A stretch of 16,024 bases of DNA from Candidatus Bathyarchaeota archaeon B23 (GCA_001593875.1 LUCA01000064.1:1-16024), one strand, 5' to 3'. Positions 6,720-13,399 are shown, numbered from the stretch's first letter. Numbers and translations are program-made. Notes: generated by a model from the letters alone, not told the origin.

Positions 6720-7364
6720 TCATCCATCTAACTCCCTGATCCTCGCCTCGAACTCCTCCAAGTCATGGACTATATGAATCCCCCTCCTCTCACCCCCTCG
6801 ATTGAGGTAGTAGGCCTCCATCCCCATCGACCTGGGGGTGAGGTAGTCGAATCTCCAGTGGTCTCCGACGTGGGCCATGGAGGTGGGCTCCACGTCGACG
6901 ATGTCGCAGATCCGCCGATAGAAGCCCGCTGTCTTCTTCACCTCCCCGAAGTCCGAGGGGGCTGAGAAGACGTGGGTGAAGAACTCCCTCAAACCCTCCA
7001 GCTGGACCTCCAGGAACTCCCTCATGGTGTTGGAGGTGACGATCAACCTATAGCGTTCACCGAGCCTCTCCAGGACGCCCCTCACCTCCGGGTAGGGCCT
7101 GATGACGCCTCTCCTCGCCTCCAGCAGCTCCCTCCAATCCCCCGGGAGGTCGAGCCTCCTGAACCAATATTCGATGTCATACCACTCGGGGCGTTCATCG
7201 CCGATCTCCATATACTCGGCGAAGACCCGTCGCCGGGCCTCCTCCAGCGTCAGGCCCCTCCTCTTGGCGTAGAGCCTTGGGATGTCATGCTCCCAGATGA
7301 GCTCGCTGAACCTGGGCTCTATGAGGGTGCCCTCCATATCGAAGCTGACGACCTCGAGGGGCAT
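6720..7364 (-). CDS. HAD-superfamily hydrolase (probable phosphatase), DxE motif variant
   Basis: A 214-residue haloacid-dehalogenase-like hydrolase, most likely a cytoplasmic phosphatase acting on a small phosphorylated metabolite. Motif I is VVSFDMEGTLI, with nucleophile Asp9; the usual second Asp is Glu11, a substitution also known in enolase-phosphatase (MtnC). The helical cap covers about 16-85. Motif II is IVTSNT (108-113). The motif III lysine is K143 or K144. Motif IV is VGDHWRFD, with Asp168 and Asp173. The C-terminal AYYLNRGGER is typical of HAD subfamily IA. The ATG at 7364 fits motif I directly after the first strand, and a TATA element lies 28 bases upstream. It is divergent from the beta-keto acid cleavage enzyme. 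The substrate is not predictable here. Confidence 0.85.
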   Translation of the reverse strand: MPLEVVSFDMEGTLIEPRFSELIWEHDIPRLYAKRRGLTLEEARRRVFAEYMEIGDERPEWYDIEYWFRRLDLPGDWRELLEARRGVIRPYPEVRGVLERLGERYRLIVTSNTMREFLEVQLEGLREFFTHVFSAPSDFGEVKKTAGFYRRICDIVDVEPTSMAHVGDHWRFDYLTPRSMGMEAYYLNRGGERRGIHIVHDLEEFEARIRELDG

Positions 7365-7385
7365 CGCACTGCTATACGGCGAGCC

Positions 7386-7398
7386 CCCTTAAAGAGTT
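7386..7398. promoter_or_regulatory. Shared TATA element between HAD hydrolase and beta-keto acid cleavage enzyme
   Basis: The sequence CCCTTAAAGAG reads as CTTTAAGG on the minus strand, 28 bases from the HAD ATG. On the plus strand it lies about 38 bases from the cleavage-enzyme ATG. A near copy of the motif (CCCCCTAAAG) recurs at 7415-7424. One near-palindromic element may therefore serve both directions. Confidence 0.45.
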
Positions 7399-7430
7399 GC
7401 CCCACAACCATTATCCCCCTAAAGCCCCTA

Positions 7431-8300
7431 ATGGATGAGATGGAGCCCCTCATCATAACCGCGACGGGGGGAGAATACGTCTCCAGGGCTGAGACCCCCC
7501 ACGTCCCCTGCACCGTGGAGGAGATCGTCGAGGAGACCGCCCGATGCGTCGAGGCCGGCGCCTCCATCGTCCATCTCCACGCCAAGGACCCCGAGACGGG
7601 TAAGCCCTGGCGTGGAGACCCCAACCCCATATTGAAGGAGTATGTGGACCGCATCAGGGAGCGGGTCGACGTCGTCATCAATCTCACCACCGGCGGCGGC
7701 AGGGTTGGAAACCCCCTTGAGCGGTGGGATGAGCTGGTGAGGGAGCGCTGCCGCCTGGGGGCTGAGATGATGTCGCTGAACATGGGAACCATGAATCGAT
7801 GGATGCCCCATCCGACGGGGGAGATCTTCCTCAACACCCTCAGCATGATCGAGCGGTGGTGCCGCTACATGGTGGAGGCCGGCGTCAAACCCGAGCATGA
7901 GGTCTATGACACGGGGATGATCAACGTCTGCAGGATGCTCGCTGAGAGGGGCGTCGTCCCAGAGCCCCTCCACGTTCAGTTCGTCATGGTCGGCCGGACG
8001 GGCTTCCTGCCGACACCTAAGACCCTCCTCCACTGCCTCGACCTCATACCCGAGAGCTGGAGCTGGAGCGTCTGCGCCCTAGGCCGCCACGAGATACCCA
8101 TGGCGGCGGTGGCGATGACCATGGGAGGCCACGTCCGAGTCGGCTTCGAGGACAACATCTACCTCCGTCGAGGCGTCTTGGCTGAGAGTAATGCGGAGCT
8201 GGTGGAGAAGGTCGTCCGAATCGCTAAGGAGCTGAATCGCCCCATAGCGACGCCTGGGGAGACGAGGGAGATGCTCGGCCTCAGGAAGCCCTCCCGATGA
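7431..8300 (+). CDS. Beta-keto acid cleavage enzyme (BKACE, DUF849 family)
   Basis: A TIM-barrel, zinc-dependent enzyme of the family whose founding member (Kce) condenses 3-keto-5-aminohexanoate with acetyl-CoA to give acetoacetate and an aminoacyl-CoA. Other members use different beta-keto acids. The 289-residue protein shows ITATGGE15 at the N-terminus, the metal-binding pair His48/His50 in SIVHLHAKDPETGKP, LTTGGG at 85-90, and Glu240-Asp241 in VRVGFEDN, the third metal ligand region. The ATG at 7431 fits the family N-terminus. The open frame extends upstream to 6972, but that part is antisense to the HAD gene. Its 3' end overlaps the CoA-transferase beta gene by 20 bases, tail to tail. 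Pairing with a CoA-transferase suggests a keto-acid/acyl-CoA degradation step; the true substrate is unknown. Confidence 0.93.
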   Translation: MDEMEPLIITATGGEYVSRAETPHVPCTVEEIVEETARCVEAGASIVHLHAKDPETGKPWRGDPNPILKEYVDRIRERVDVVINLTTGGGRVGNPLERWDELVRERCRLGAEMMSLNMGTMNRWMPHPTGEIFLNTLSMIERWCRYMVEAGVKPEHEVYDTGMINVCRMLAERGVVPEPLHVQFVMVGRTGFLPTPKTLLHCLDLIPESWSWSVCALGRHEIPMAAVAMTMGGHVRVGFEDNIYLRRGVLAESNAELVEKVVRIAKELNRPIATPGETREMLGLRKPSR

Positions 8301-9051
8301 CGATGCCGGCGGGGTCGATCTCCCCCCTCAGCAGCCTAAGCTCCTCCTCCGTCGGGGGCTGCGTAGTCGAGACCTCCTCAGGGATGATGAGCTCGAACCC
8401 CGTGTTCTCCATCACCTCCTCCATCGACACCCCTGGGTGGAGGGATAGGAGCTTCATCCTCTTCGTCTCCTCGTCGAAGCCCAGGACGGCGAGCTGCGTG
8501 ATCACCCTATAGGGCCCGGTGTCAGCCGGGAGGCCGACTCTCTCCCGGGCTCCTGGGCCTGTGAGGTAGCCGGGGGTGGTGAGGAAGTCGAGGCTCTCGA
8601 CGAAGCGTCGTCGTTCGTGGCGCATCAGTATGATGGTTCTCCAGCAGAGGGAGCCAACGTCGTTGGCTCCGCCGCTTCCGGGGAGCCTCACACGGGGCCT
8701 CTCATGGGGGCCTATCACCGTGGTGTTGAGGTTGCCGTAGGGGTCGATCTGGGCGGCCCCTAGGAAGCCGTATTCGACGAAGCCGAGTTGGGCGATGCTC
8801 ATGACGTAGTCCATGCTCGTCGCCATGACGGCCCTGTGGAAGGTGCGGCTGTCGCCGACGCTGATGGGGACCGTCGGCACCTGGGGCCCTATCCCACCGG
8901 CCTCGAAGACGATGAGGAGGTCTGGGGCGTGGAGCCTCTGAGCCAAGACGGCGGCCACCATCGGCAGCCCGGTCCCGACGAAGACGGATCTGGCGTCCCT
9001 CAGCAGCCTGCTGGCGACGCAGGCCATCAGCTCTATGGGGTTGTAGCTCAT
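8281..9051 (-). CDS. Family I CoA-transferase beta subunit (glutaconate CoA-transferase B-like)
   Basis: The beta subunit of a two-chain acyl-CoA transferase that moves CoA between carboxylic acids through a glutamyl-CoA thioester. In the 256 residues, LLIVFEAGGIGPQ places Glu50 at the position of the catalytic glutamate of glutaconate CoA-transferase beta (family motif E-x-G). The downstream GFLGAAQIDPYGNLNTT and LPGSGGANDVGS are the conserved CoA-transferase blocks. The C-terminal LLSLHPGVSMEEVMENTGFE is typical of GctB and 3-oxoacid CoA-transferase B chains. The ATG follows a GGGGTGA ribosome-binding sequence and lies 10 bases after the alpha gene, so the two are translated from one mRNA. 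Specificity could be glutaconate, 3-oxoadipate, acetoacetate or another acid. Confidence 0.93.
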   Translation of the reverse strand: MSYNPIELMACVASRLLRDARSVFVGTGLPMVAAVLAQRLHAPDLLIVFEAGGIGPQVPTVPISVGDSRTFHRAVMATSMDYVMSIAQLGFVEYGFLGAAQIDPYGNLNTTVIGPHERPRVRLPGSGGANDVGSLCWRTIILMRHERRRFVESLDFLTTPGYLTGPGARERVGLPADTGPYRVITQLAVLGFDEETKRMKLLSLHPGVSMEEVMENTGFELIIPEEVSTTQPPTEEELRLLRGEIDPAGIVIGRAS

Positions 9052-9061
9052 CGGTCACCCC

Positions 9062-10069
9062 TCAGGGGGCCCTCAGCTCCGCCTGGAGCATCTCCAGGCG
9101 CCTGAGATACTCCATCTTCTCCTTGCCCCCGATGAGCTGGATGTACTCCTCGAAGCCCTCGACGGAGTAGACGTAGCGGTCGAGGTATTCCTCCACCCCC
9201 TCATCGGTTCTACTCATCCTCAGCCACTCGGCGATGTGCTCCTCGTCGAAGTAGTAGAGGCCCGGCATATTCCCCGGGTGACACCCGTATCGAACCTCGC
9301 AGACGGCGTCGACGAGGAAGTAGGGGATGGCCGTCCGATCTGGGTGCCTTCTGATCTCCTCCCCCGGGATGATCTCCTCGGTGGTGATGATGAGCCTCTT
9401 CGCCGCCCTCGCCAGCTCCACATCCTCTATGGTGATGCCGTCTATCTGAGCGTTCCCATACTTATCGCATCGATGGACGTGGATGACGGCGAAGTCGGGG
9501 TAGCAGGCGGGGATGAGGCAGATGGGCCTACCGGTGAAGGGGTCCTCCACCACCCTCGCCGAGCTCCTCCTCAAAGTGTCGGTTCCCAGCATCACCCTCG
9601 TCGGCAGCCAGGGCAGCCCCATCGCTGCGGCCTTGAATCGCCACTGGAAGCCGGCGTTGGAGATCTCGGCCACCACCCTCACCCTCCCACCCTCCACGGC
9701 CCTCCTGCCGGCTGGGGAGAGGCCCCTCAGCTCGTGGCCGAAGGCGTAGGCGCAGTCGACTCGGTCTACGACGCCTGAGGCGATGAGGACATCGACGTCA
9801 TGGACAGCCGTCTTGGCGGCTATGGCCATGCGGCGTCTACGCTGCCGGATCATCTCATAGATGGCGGCCATGCTCACCCTGACGTGGCCGAAGCCCCCCA
9901 GGGCGAAGTAGTCGCCGTCTCGGGCGAACCTCGTTATGGCCTCGCTGAGGGGCATCCTCTTATCGATCAGTTCGAGGGGCTTCCTCGCCATCCACCTCCG
10001 AGCCTCGTCGGGATCCATCCAGCCTAGGAGCTCCCCCTCGCCCTCGTAGAGCAACCTTAAGGGATTCAT
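9062..10069 (-). CDS. Family I CoA-transferase alpha subunit (glutaconate CoA-transferase A-like)
   Basis: The partner of the downstream beta subunit. From the ATG at 10069 it has 335 residues. KRMPLSEAITRFARDGDYFA and GGFGHVRVSMAAIYEMIRQ near 40-75 match the CoA-binding N-terminal part of family I alpha chains. PFTGRPICLIPACYPDFAVI and HRCDKYGNAQIDGI near 185-225 are conserved, as is the later ITTEEIIP. The 10069 start is preferred because the ATTAAGG TATA element lies 30 bases upstream. An in-frame start at 10174 would cross this promoter and run into the divergent DUF72 promoter. ATG at codon 18 is another option. The alpha-then-beta order and 10-base spacing show an operon. Confidence 0.92.
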   Translation of the reverse strand: MNPLRLLYEGEGELLGWMDPDEARRWMARKPLELIDKRMPLSEAITRFARDGDYFALGGFGHVRVSMAAIYEMIRQRRRRMAIAAKTAVHDVDVLIASGVVDRVDCAYAFGHELRGLSPAGRRAVEGGRVRVVAEISNAGFQWRFKAAAMGLPWLPTRVMLGTDTLRRSSARVVEDPFTGRPICLIPACYPDFAVIHVHRCDKYGNAQIDGITIEDVELARAAKRLIITTEEIIPGEEIRRHPDRTAIPYFLVDAVCEVRYGCHPGNMPGLYYFDEEHIAEWLRMSRTDEGVEEYLDRYVYSVEGFEEYIQLIGGKEKMEYLRRLEMLQAELRAP

Positions 10070-10093
10070 CGGATCAATAAGGGCTGCCTGGAG

Positions 10094-10130
10094 CCTTAAT
10101 AGCTTAACCGGCGTCCGAAGGTTTAATACC
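10094..10130. promoter_or_regulatory. Divergent TATA elements for CoA-transferase operon and DUF72 gene
   Basis: In the 79-base gap, minus-strand CTATTAAGG (10094-10102) lies 30 bases before the CoA-transferase alpha ATG. Plus-strand GGTTTAATACC (10120-10130) lies about 25 bases before the DUF72 ATG. The two boxes face away from each other, about 26 bases apart. Confidence 0.55.
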
Positions 10131-10148
10131 GATGGATCTGGAAATGTG

Positions 10149-11315
10149 ATGGGTGAATCCGTGCCCCTCCTCATCGGGACGAGCGGCTGGAGCTACGACG
10201 AGTGGGTTGGCCCCTTCTACGGGGATGAGCGGGGGATGCTGAGGCGCTACGTGGAGGTCTTCCCCACCGTCGAGGTGAACTCCACCTTCTATCGATACCC
10301 CACCTCCAGGCTGGTGAGGGGATGGTATAGGGCGGCGCCTCCCGGCTTCGTCTACGCCGTGAAGCTGCCGAGGGTGATCACCCATGAGAAATGGCTGAGG
10401 TTGAGGGAGGGCGTCGAGGAGGACCTGGAACGCTTCTTGGATCTCCTCAGGCCGCTGGCGGAGAAGCTGGGGCCCATCCTCATACAGCTCAGGCCGAAGT
10501 TCAGCTATGAGAGGCATCTGGAGGAGTTGGAGAAGTTCCTGGGGATTCTCCCCGACAACTATGAGTGGGCCGTGGAGTTCAGACACCCCTCCTGGATGAG
10601 GTCTGAGACCTGGAGGCTGCTGAGGAGCCACGGCGTCGCCTACACCATCGTCGACGAACCCCTCCTCCCATCGGAGGTGGAGGTGACCGCCGACTTCGCC
10701 TACATCCGATGGCACGGCCATGGACGGCGCATCTGGTACGACTACGAATACAGCGAGGGGGAGCTTTGGAGCTGGGTGCCGAAGGTGAGGGAGGCGGAGA
10801 GGAAGACGGAGAAGGTTTACGGCTACTTCAACAACCACTTCTCGGCCAACGCCGTCAAGAACGCCGTGGAGATGCTCAAACTCCTAGGCGAGGCGACGCC
10901 CGAACAGCTGAGGGCCCTGAAGCGCATCGAGGAGTTTAGGCAGCGAGTCCTAAGACCCGTCGGCATGAGGCCCCTGGAGACCTATGGAGAGGGCCTGAGC
11001 GTCGCCGACCTGCTGCTGAGGTTCACCACCACATCTAGGCTGATGAGGGCTGAGGGGATGGATGAGAGGGAGGTGGAGGTGGTGAGGGCCGACCGGGGAT
11101 ATGTGGAGGCCCGGGTGAGGGGTTACACCATAGAGATCGACGCCGAAGGGAGGGTGATCCGACACGACTGCGACGACTGGAGGAAGGGGGTGGCGGAGAG
11201 GAGGATGTGTAAACACCTCGCCAGGCTCTTCCTAAGCCTCCAGGAGGAGCTGGCTAAGGGGCTGCTGGAGCGCATCTGGGAGGAGCGCGACGAGTGGCGC
11301 TTCGAAGCCCTGTAA
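10149..11315 (+). CDS. DUF72 (YecE-like) TIM-barrel protein with C-terminal SWIM-like zinc motif
   Basis: A DUF72 protein, a TIM-barrel family with no firmly assigned reaction. Family marks are LLIGTSGWSYDEWVGPFYG at the start, VEVNSTFYRYP, WYRAAPPGFVYAVKLPRVITH, WAVEFRHPSW, FAYIRWHGHGR and GYFNNHFSANAVKNAVEM. The barrel ends near residue 255. A further 130 residues follow, ending in VIRHDCDDW...RRMCKHLARLF, where His339, Cys341, Cys354 and His356 form an HxC-x12-CxH pattern like the SWIM zinc finger (CxC..CxH) that binds nucleic acid or protein. ATG at 10149 is chosen from the TATA distance; GTG at 10146 is equally readable. The end overlaps the present DtdA frame by 84 bases, but DtdA probably stops earlier (see its entry). 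Confidence 0.9.
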   Translation: MGESVPLLIGTSGWSYDEWVGPFYGDERGMLRRYVEVFPTVEVNSTFYRYPTSRLVRGWYRAAPPGFVYAVKLPRVITHEKWLRLREGVEEDLERFLDLLRPLAEKLGPILIQLRPKFSYERHLEELEKFLGILPDNYEWAVEFRHPSWMRSETWRLLRSHGVAYTIVDEPLLPSEVEVTADFAYIRWHGHGRRIWYDYEYSEGELWSWVPKVREAERKTEKVYGYFNNHFSANAVKNAVEMLKLLGEATPEQLRALKRIEEFRQRVLRPVGMRPLETYGEGLSVADLLLRFTTTSRLMRAEGMDEREVEVVRADRGYVEARVRGYTIEIDAEGRVIRHDCDDWRKGVAERRMCKHLARLFLSLQEELAKGLLERIWEERDEWRFEAL

Positions 11316-12140
11316 GCCGGGGTCACCGCCTCTCAAACTCCACGCCCAACCCTCCTCGATCCTCCTCCGATGTCTACCCTTCATCCCCCTATCTAGGATG
11401 GCGAGCTCCACGCCGTCTACGGTTCTCTCCACCATCTGCTGGATGAGCCCCTCATCCAGTAGGTCTAGGGCATACTTCGGGCAGATGTGACCGAAGGCCA
11501 TCTCGGCCTCCAGCTCGGTGAACCTGGGGCAGTAGTGGCCTCCTCCGAAGCCCAGGGCGGCGGGGACATCCTCCACGGAGGCGACGCCCTCCAGGATGGC
11601 GGCGGCTAGATGCTCCGCCGCTGCCTCATCTCTCCACTGCTTCTCGGTGCTCCCGATCTCGGCGAAGAACATCGGCGTCCTGAAGCCCGTCGGCGAGTGG
11701 TGGGTGGCCTCGAGGCTGACGGCGTACCCCTCAGGAGGCTCCTCCCTCAGCCTCAGGAAGACGCTGCGCATCGGCCTGGCCGCCACCCTCTGAAGCTCCC
11801 TCGGCCGCCCCCCGTAGAGGGCCTCACCGAAGTTCCCGGAGGCGTGGACCGTTAGACACGGCTTCCCGCTCTTAGAGGCATGCCTGTAGGCGATGACGTA
11901 GTATTCGATGCCCAGAGTCTCTGCTGCGGCGTCGTAGTCGATGGGGTAGGGCTGCCCTGCGACTCCATATCTCCCCGTCGGGACTATGGGCTCCTCGACG
12001 ACGATGAGGTAGACGCCCCTCCTCCTCAACGCCCCTGGGCGTTCGGTCTCCTCGAAGCCCCGTTCCCTAAGTATCGGGAGGAGGGTGGCCCCCACCTGGT
12101 CGGAGGTCGATAGGGTTATGCCGACGGCCAAGGTGGACAC
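11232..12140 (-). CDS. dtdA: D-aminoacyl-tRNA deacylase, archaeal/plant type (DtdA, GEK1)
   Basis: Hydrolyses D-amino acids wrongly attached to tRNA, a translation quality-control step in the cytoplasm. Family blocks are SLEATHHSPTGFRTPMFFAEIGSTEKQW (about 142-169), ALGFGGGHYCPRFT (about 195-208), FGHICPKYALD and LDRGMKGRHRRRIEE. The GTG at 12140 is chosen because a TATA element (CCCTTTAATT) lies about 31 bases upstream and the N-terminus AVGITLSTSD fits. The last 40 or so residues (from GWAWSL to LLLEA) do not look like the family and are antisense to the DUF72 end. Reading -1 from about 11352 gives GLGVEFERR and a TGA at 11323-11325, a more natural C-terminus that ends 7 bases from the DUF72 stop. 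A one-base loss in the AGGAGGG tract is likely. Confidence 0.93.
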   Translation of the reverse strand: MSTLAVGITLSTSDQVGATLLPILRERGFEETERPGALRRRGVYLIVVEEPIVPTGRYGVAGQPYPIDYDAAAETLGIEYYVIAYRHASKSGKPCLTVHASGNFGEALYGGRPRELQRVAARPMRSVFLRLREEPPEGYAVSLEATHHSPTGFRTPMFFAEIGSTEKQWRDEAAAEHLAAAILEGVASVEDVPAALGFGGGHYCPRFTELEAEMAFGHICPKYALDLLDEGLIQQMVERTVDGVELAILDRGMKGRHRRRIEEGWAWSLRGGDPGLQGFEAPLVALLPDALQQPLSQLLLEA

Positions 12141-12166
12141 CGACAGCTTAGGATCGAAGGGGTCTG

Positions 12167-12201
12167 AATTAAAGGGTGTCGCCCATAGAGTCTTATACTC
12201 T
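12167..12201. promoter_or_regulatory. Divergent promoters for dtdA and the small winged-helix gene, with inverted repeat
   Basis: Minus-strand CCCTTTAATT (12166-12175) lies about 31 bases before the dtdA GTG. Plus-strand CTTATA (12192-12197) lies about 28 bases before the wHTH ATG and forms the centre of the inverted repeat AGAGT-CTTAT-ACTCT (12187-12201). A protein bound to this repeat would block TBP, so autoregulation by the wHTH product is possible. Confidence 0.5.
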
Positions 12202-12222
12202 TCGTTGGGATTCCCTTCTTAG

Positions 12223-12477
12223 ATGCGGAGGAGGAAGGGGGCGGTCCAGATTCGCTTCGAGATATTGGAGTACCTCTACTTCAACCCCGAGCCTCAGCCC
12301 CGCACCCACATCTGGAGGAGGGCGACGACCCTCAGCTACGACGATTTTCTCAAACACCTCAACTACCTGAAGGAGAGGGGGCTGGTGGAGGAGGACGAGG
12401 AGGGGAACTGCTACATCTCAAGGCGGGGGAGGGAGATCTATGACCGGCTTAGGGAGGTGCTCCCCTCCATCCTCTAG
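12223..12477 (+). CDS. Small winged-helix transcriptional regulator (HTH_45-like)
   Basis: An 84-residue predicted DNA-binding protein consisting of a single winged helix. Residues 10-24 (IRFEILEYLYFNPEP) form helix 1. RTHIWRRATTLSYDDFLKHL (27-46) covers helices 2-3, the recognition region, and YLKERGLVEEDEEGNCYISR is the wing. GREIYDRLREVL is a C-terminal helix often used for dimerisation. The pattern matches archaeal HTH_45-type regulators. The ATG lies 28 bases after its TATA box, so the mRNA is probably leaderless. The next gene is separated by 51 bases that contain a perfect 6-3-6 palindrome, a possible operator. Target genes are inferred only from adjacency. Confidence 0.85.
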   Translation: MRRRKGAVQIRFEILEYLYFNPEPQPRTHIWRRATTLSYDDFLKHLNYLKERGLVEEDEEGNCYISRRGREIYDRLREVLPSIL

Positions 12478-12492
12478 TTCACCATAGGTGAA
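12478..12492. promoter_or_regulatory. Palindrome TTCACC-ATA-GGTGAA, candidate operator
   Basis: A perfect 6-base inverted repeat with a 3-base spacer, starting directly after the wHTH stop codon. It lies 4 bases before the TATA-like CTTTATCA (12497-12504) of the two-TM gene, where the TFB recognition element would be. Position and symmetry suit a dimeric winged-helix protein; binding is not shown. Confidence 0.45.
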
Positions 12493-12528
12493 TAGGCTTT
12501 ATCAGCTGGGTTTAGGAGGCTTTGATCG

Positions 12529-12837
12529 ATGGGCGAGGAGAGGGAGAAGGTCCTACCCCTGAGGACGCTCCACGACTTCCTCCTGGACATCGAGAGGGAG
12601 TGGGATAGGTTTAGGACGGGTTCTCTACTCAGCATGATGACGACGGCCATCCTCATCCTCTTCTTCATACCTCGGCTCCTGAGGGAGAGGCCCTTCGGCC
12701 GTATCTCAACCCTCATCCTCATCGCTGCCCTCCTCTACAACGCCTACCTGGCCTATAGGCAGCACTCCTTCTACAGGCGGTGGGAGAAGCGTCTAGGCCT
12801 CCTGATACACCTGGAGGAGGAGCTGTTGGGCGACTGA
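12529..12837 (+). CDS. Small two-helix membrane protein of unknown function
   Basis: I do not recognise the family. The 102-residue product has a charged N-terminus with an amphipathic helix (LHDFLLDIEREWDRF, 14-28). Two membrane helices lie at about 33-51 (LLSMMTTAILILFFIPRLL) and 60-77 (STLILIAALLYNAYLAY). The C-terminal cytosolic-type helix is rich in Arg and Glu. The short loop RERPFGRI between them is positive, which suggests both termini lie outside the positive loop side or that the loop is cytoplasmic. AGGAGG at 12514-12519 is a strong ribosome-binding sequence 9 bases before the ATG, unlike most first genes here. A TATA-like CTTTATCA lies about 29 bases upstream. It follows the wHTH regulator on the same strand and may be controlled by it. 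Confidence 0.78.
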   Translation: MGEEREKVLPLRTLHDFLLDIEREWDRFRTGSLLSMMTTAILILFFIPRLLRERPFGRISTLILIAALLYNAYLAYRQHSFYRRWEKRLGLLIHLEEELLGD

Positions 12838-12840
12838 TCT

Positions 12841-12869
12841 ATGGTCTACATCACCGGTAAACACCATAA
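12841..12869. repeat. Imperfect palindrome TATGGT...ACCATA upstream of the secreted-protein promoter
   Basis: TATGGT and ACCATA form a 6-base inverted repeat around a 17-base centre that contains ACCGGT. It sits between the two-TM gene and the TATA box at 12880-12889. It could be a hairpin ending the upstream mRNA or a regulator site; evidence is symmetry only. Confidence 0.3.
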
Positions 12870-12879
12870 GTGAGAAATG

Positions 12880-12889
12880 AATTTAAAAC
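12880..12889 (+). promoter_or_regulatory. TATA element for the secreted beta-rich protein gene
   Basis: AATTTAAAAC is centred about 27 bases upstream of the GTG at 12911. It is the clearest TATA box in the window and supports the GTG as a leaderless start. Confidence 0.6.
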
Positions 12890-12910
12890 TAAATCCACCC
12901 CCTCTAAACG

Positions 12911-13393
12911 GTGAAGACCGTGGAGAAGAAGCATATGGCCTTGCTGCTCTCCCTCCTCATAGCCCTAGGGGGCCTGGTCTTCATACCCTGGGGCCAGGCC
13001 CAGGAGGGCGAGGAGGAGGAGAGGGGCCTCCCCCTCAGACCCATCAGACGCTGTCGGCTGAGGCTGCTGCTCTTCCTCCTCACCCGTGGAGAGGTGACGA
13101 CGCTGGAGGGGCAGCTCCTCCTGGTGGAGGGGCGCATCCTCGTCCTAGAGGTCGACGGTGAGGCGATCTACGTGGTGTTGCCCCACAGGTGGCTCATCGA
13201 CGAGGAGGTGATGACCATAGAGGAGCTCTTCGACGGAGACCCCCTAGGACCCGGGGACAACCTAACCATCCACACCCTGATGCTCTCCCACAGTGGTGAG
13301 AACCATACGGTTGAGTTCTACGCCGCCTACCTGATCGAGGGGGAAGAGATCGAGGCCAAGGCCCTAACGCCCTTCAACATAAGGGAGGGCTAA
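12911..13393 (+). CDS. Exported or membrane-tethered beta-rich protein, function unknown
   Basis: No family name can be given with confidence. The 160-residue product starts at a GTG 27 bases after a strong TATA box. Residues 8-30 form a signal peptide or anchor (MALLLSLLIALGGLVFIPWG, then QAQ). An acidic linker EGEEEE and a basic stretch follow. About 60-150 is beta-rich (TTLEGQLLLVEGRILVLEVD, AIYVVLPHRW, NLTIHTLMLSHSGENHTVEF) and could form a small OB- or barrel-like domain. The protein ends ALTPFNIREG. A T-run terminator follows the stop. It is the third plus-strand gene after the wHTH regulator, but it has its own promoter. Confidence 0.75.
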   Translation: MKTVEKKHMALLLSLLIALGGLVFIPWGQAQEGEEEERGLPLRPIRRCRLRLLLFLLTRGEVTTLEGQLLLVEGRILVLEVDGEAIYVVLPHRWLIDEEVMTIEELFDGDPLGPGDNLTIHTLMLSHSGENHTVEFYAAYLIEGEEIEAKALTPFNIREG

Positions 13394-13399
13394 CCACCC

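Noticed and set aside
7384..7424. Direct repeat CCCCCTTAAAG / CCCCCTAAAG
   Set aside because: Only 10-11 bases, built around TATA-like elements; not enough to call an attachment site or mobile-element end.
6972..7430. Upstream extension of the beta-keto acid cleavage enzyme frame
   Set aside because: Antisense to the HAD gene and lacking family similarity; the conserved N-terminus begins at 7431.
7319..8033. Minus-strand frames within the beta-keto acid cleavage enzyme
   Set aside because: Two overlapping shadow frames rich in His, Pro, Arg and Ser, without start signals or motifs.
9236..9778. Plus-strand frame of 180 codons inside the CoA-transferase alpha gene
   Set aside because: Antisense to a strongly conserved enzyme, with composition typical of a shadow frame.
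10104..10838. Minus-strand frame of 244 codons inside the DUF72 gene
   Set aside because: Pro/His-rich shadow frame that also crosses the divergent promoter region.
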